DNA of 64,000 nucleotides from Hirundichthys speculiger (Eukaryota; Chordata; Actinopteri; Beloniformes; Exocoetidae), in assembly GCA_018398805.1 (NCBI GenBank), contig JAGFBZ010000363.1, positions 1,713,986 to 1,777,985 on the forward strand. Direction: 5' to 3'. The translations under genes were made by a program, and so were the position numbers. Below, in pieces: positions 61,875 through 64,000 of the stretch (position 1 is the first letter of the stretch; every line of letters begins with the position of its first letter). The notes under the pieces were generated by a model. That model saw only the letters and a program-made list of their open reading frames with translations. It was not told the origin of the DNA and ran no database searches.

Positions 61875-62880
61875 CTTGGGAAACAGAACAGAAAGATTCC
61901 TGCATCAAACCCAGAAATCCAAAATCCATTCACTGCAGGGTTGTTCCATCACTATTTGGATTTACAATCTTTGTTTTTACATCCTAGAAAGGAACCAGCA
62001 ACAAAAAAATAAAACCGGTATATTGTTTGCCAATAGCAGGTCATGTGCCACGTGTGTCTGTCATGCTGCTGCGAGAATGTTTTACTCAAAGTGTGTTTGG
62101 GGTTTTTTGTAAACACCAGCTTGACCTCTGAGATTAACCCCATGAGAGGAAAGCTAAAATGAAGTTCACCCTATACTGGGCTGCACCTTGGCTTGTGTGT
62201 GTACAGTAACAAATGAGTTACAGAAGTAGACGGTATATTGGACTGACAGCACAATGTCATCAAGAGCACAGTGGATAACCCCAGCTGTCATAAAGAAACC
62301 GATATGAAACATCTGTCAGCACAGTAGTGCATTTACGCCAGTGTGTTGATCAAGGAAATGTGTTTACATAAGGGTGAGTGTGCCCAGAAGACCATATGTG
62401 AGACGTATTAAGAGGCTGCATTAGAAGCCTGGTTATGTATAGACTACACTTAAACAATCAGCACAAAGCTGTAATCCAGGGTTTATCTCGTTCCCTAAAC
62501 CTTATTACTCTCTAAATAAGTGGCACAAGGGCAAGAGGTTTCCAGATGGATTATGGGATTGAACAGTAAAGAAAGAGTCACTCAGTTAGACAGAGGTCAA
62601 ATCTGCATCCGAATCTCGAAAAAATGTAGCTCTGATACTGGTTTATGGATTAGTTGAATTAAAGAATCATCAATCAATGGTAATGACTCCTTGAAGGTAT
62701 ATGTTCGAGCAAAAAAAGGAAAAAAAGATGCTGTACAATTAGCTGGATATTTTAAAAGAGAAAATACTCTGGAGCACGTGTTTGACAAGAGACTTGGTGT
62801 GGCATTTGCAGTAATGCCAAGTCTGTACTGATTGGTTGTGTTGAAAAAAGCCGAGCCAAAAGAAAAGACTCTGTTTACCG
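61875..62880. other. tle5: tle5 first visible intron, no further feature
   Basis: Non-coding sequence upstream of the 61777-61874 exon. The first coding exon was searched for on the minus strand (an MMFPQS-type start) and not found up to 64000. Confidence 0.5.
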
Positions 62881-62899
62881 ATTGATCTGCGTTCCAAAC

Positions 62900-63290
62900 A
62901 AAGAAATGAGATCATGGATAAAAGCAGCTGAAACGAGTTTCCTGCACAGGGTGGCTGGAATCTCCCTCAGAGATGGGGTGAGGAGCTCTGTCATTCAGGA
63001 AAGACATGGAATAGAGCTCCTCCACATTCGAGAGGAGCCAGTTGAGGCCGGTTTGGGCATCTGGCTGGGATGCGTCCTGGATGCCTGTGTCTTTCAGGCA
63101 TGTCCAACCTGGCAGAGGCCCCGGAGCAGATCCAGGACACACTGGAGGGATTTACATCCCTCAGTTGGATTGGGAACACCTTAGTGTTCACCTGGACGAG
63201 CTAGAAAAGGTGGCCATGGGATAAAGAAAGGAGGTCTGGGCATCTTTGCTTTGACTGCTGCCCTTGGAAGTTGATGGATGGATGTATGCA
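62900..63290 (+). mobile_element. 3' end of a Rex3/RTE-type LINE
   Basis: The plus strand encodes the C-terminal end of an RTE-class ORF in mixed frames: RVAGISLRDGVRSSVIQERH, LLHIREEPVE, RPRSRSRTHWRD and LDELEKVAMG. It ends in GATGGATGGATGTATGCATG, a short GATG tail as in Rex3. Frameshifted and 5'-truncated, so inactive. It lies in the upstream tle5 intron. Confidence 0.75.
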
Positions 63291-64000
63291 TGTAATGACA
63301 GCATTAAATGGTTAATGTATACAAAAATATATTTTTTTAAATCATCAGATGGCCTCCAAAGATTATGGAAATAAGATAACTGAGATAAAACTTATTGTGC
63401 AAGTTGATGCCCATTTCATTTTTTTCTTGTTTTATAAACAAAGTGTAACTCATCCCACAGGCCCAAACACACTCCTTGCTTCTTTCTTTTAAATTACATA
63501 AAAAGTTAAAAAGAAACCATTATTAAAATTACAACATTTAAAACACTATCAAATGTATATTCAAAGTGAATGATTTCTTGGGACCAGATCTATTTACTAA
63601 CCAGCCTGGTACTTGTTAAAGCAAATATAATTCTAAGAGTGTAGCACCCTTAGATCTGGAGAGAAGAAGAATAACAAATAACATAATTATCATTTTGTTA
63701 CACTCTAAAGAAGCTGAAGCCACTGAAGAAGCAGCTTTTTGTATTAATTTTATAGATATAACTCATAAAGGGGAAAAACAGTAACATAGTGAAACTTATC
63801 AAAAATACCATACATGTTCTAGTGTTGGGCAATAATTCAGTCACAAAATAGAAATCACAATTAGAAAATATTTTGAGAATGATATGACTTTTAAACACAT
63901 TTTCCATGTTTGATATTCATTTTTATTATGAGAATGCCAAGACGTTTGTTTGATGGTAAAGTCACATTTCTTGGTTATGAATTTAAATAAAAAGTGAAAA
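63291..64000. other. AT-rich DNA at the right edge
   Basis: Non-coding, no recognised element. Probably still inside the first tle5 intron. Confidence 0.4.

Overview
The window is vertebrate nuclear DNA from a teleost fish, probably a percomorph and possibly a cichlid. The genes have many small exons with GT-AG introns. The introns are AT-rich and full of typical fish transposons: L2-type and Rex3/RTE-type LINEs, Tc1/mariner elements, hAT and mariner MITEs, and microsatellites. There are no prokaryotic features. The species guess rests only on the look of the dispersed repeats.

Layout. (1) About 1-560 is a decayed Tc1/mariner element. (2) 1277-3829 (+) holds the last four coding exons of shd, an SH2 adaptor of the SHB/SHD/SHE/SHF family; its 5' exons lie off the left edge. 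(3) About 7009-7355 (+) may be the last two exons of a small gene I do not recognise, with a poly(A) signal at 7852. (4) About 8200-28420 (+) is a complete gene for an 800-residue gp130-type class I cytokine receptor. It has a signal peptide, five fibronectin-III domains with a WSPWS motif, one membrane segment, Box 1 and a cytoplasmic tail with several tyrosines, in 13 coding exons plus a non-coding first exon. (5) 28630-30550 is intergenic, with an (AT)n tract, an unexplained reverse-strand ORF and an L2 tail. (6) 30789-51857 (+) is plpp2 (lipid phosphate phosphatase 2). Its 17-kb first intron carries a ~1-kb minisatellite of 16-bp units, a Tc1 deletion derivative and an L2 reverse-transcriptase fragment. 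Exon 2 carries an apparent one-base insertion that breaks the reading frame. (7) 58050-61874 (-) is tle5 (aes), the short Groucho-family protein without WD40 repeats. It converges on plpp2, and its short first coding exon is off the right edge or unseen.

How the genes relate. They do not form one pathway. shd, plpp2 and tle5 all map to human 19p13.3, so the block looks like a rearranged counterpart of that region. In human, SHD lies close to EBI3, a soluble cytokine-receptor-like chain of IL-27/IL-35. Here a full-length membrane cytokine receptor sits beside shd, which is the most interesting positional observation. Other points worth checking are the plpp2 frameshift, the higher-order structure of the minisatellite, two strong hairpins, and CTCF-like motifs in a hAT MITE and in an inverted repeat downstream of tle5.
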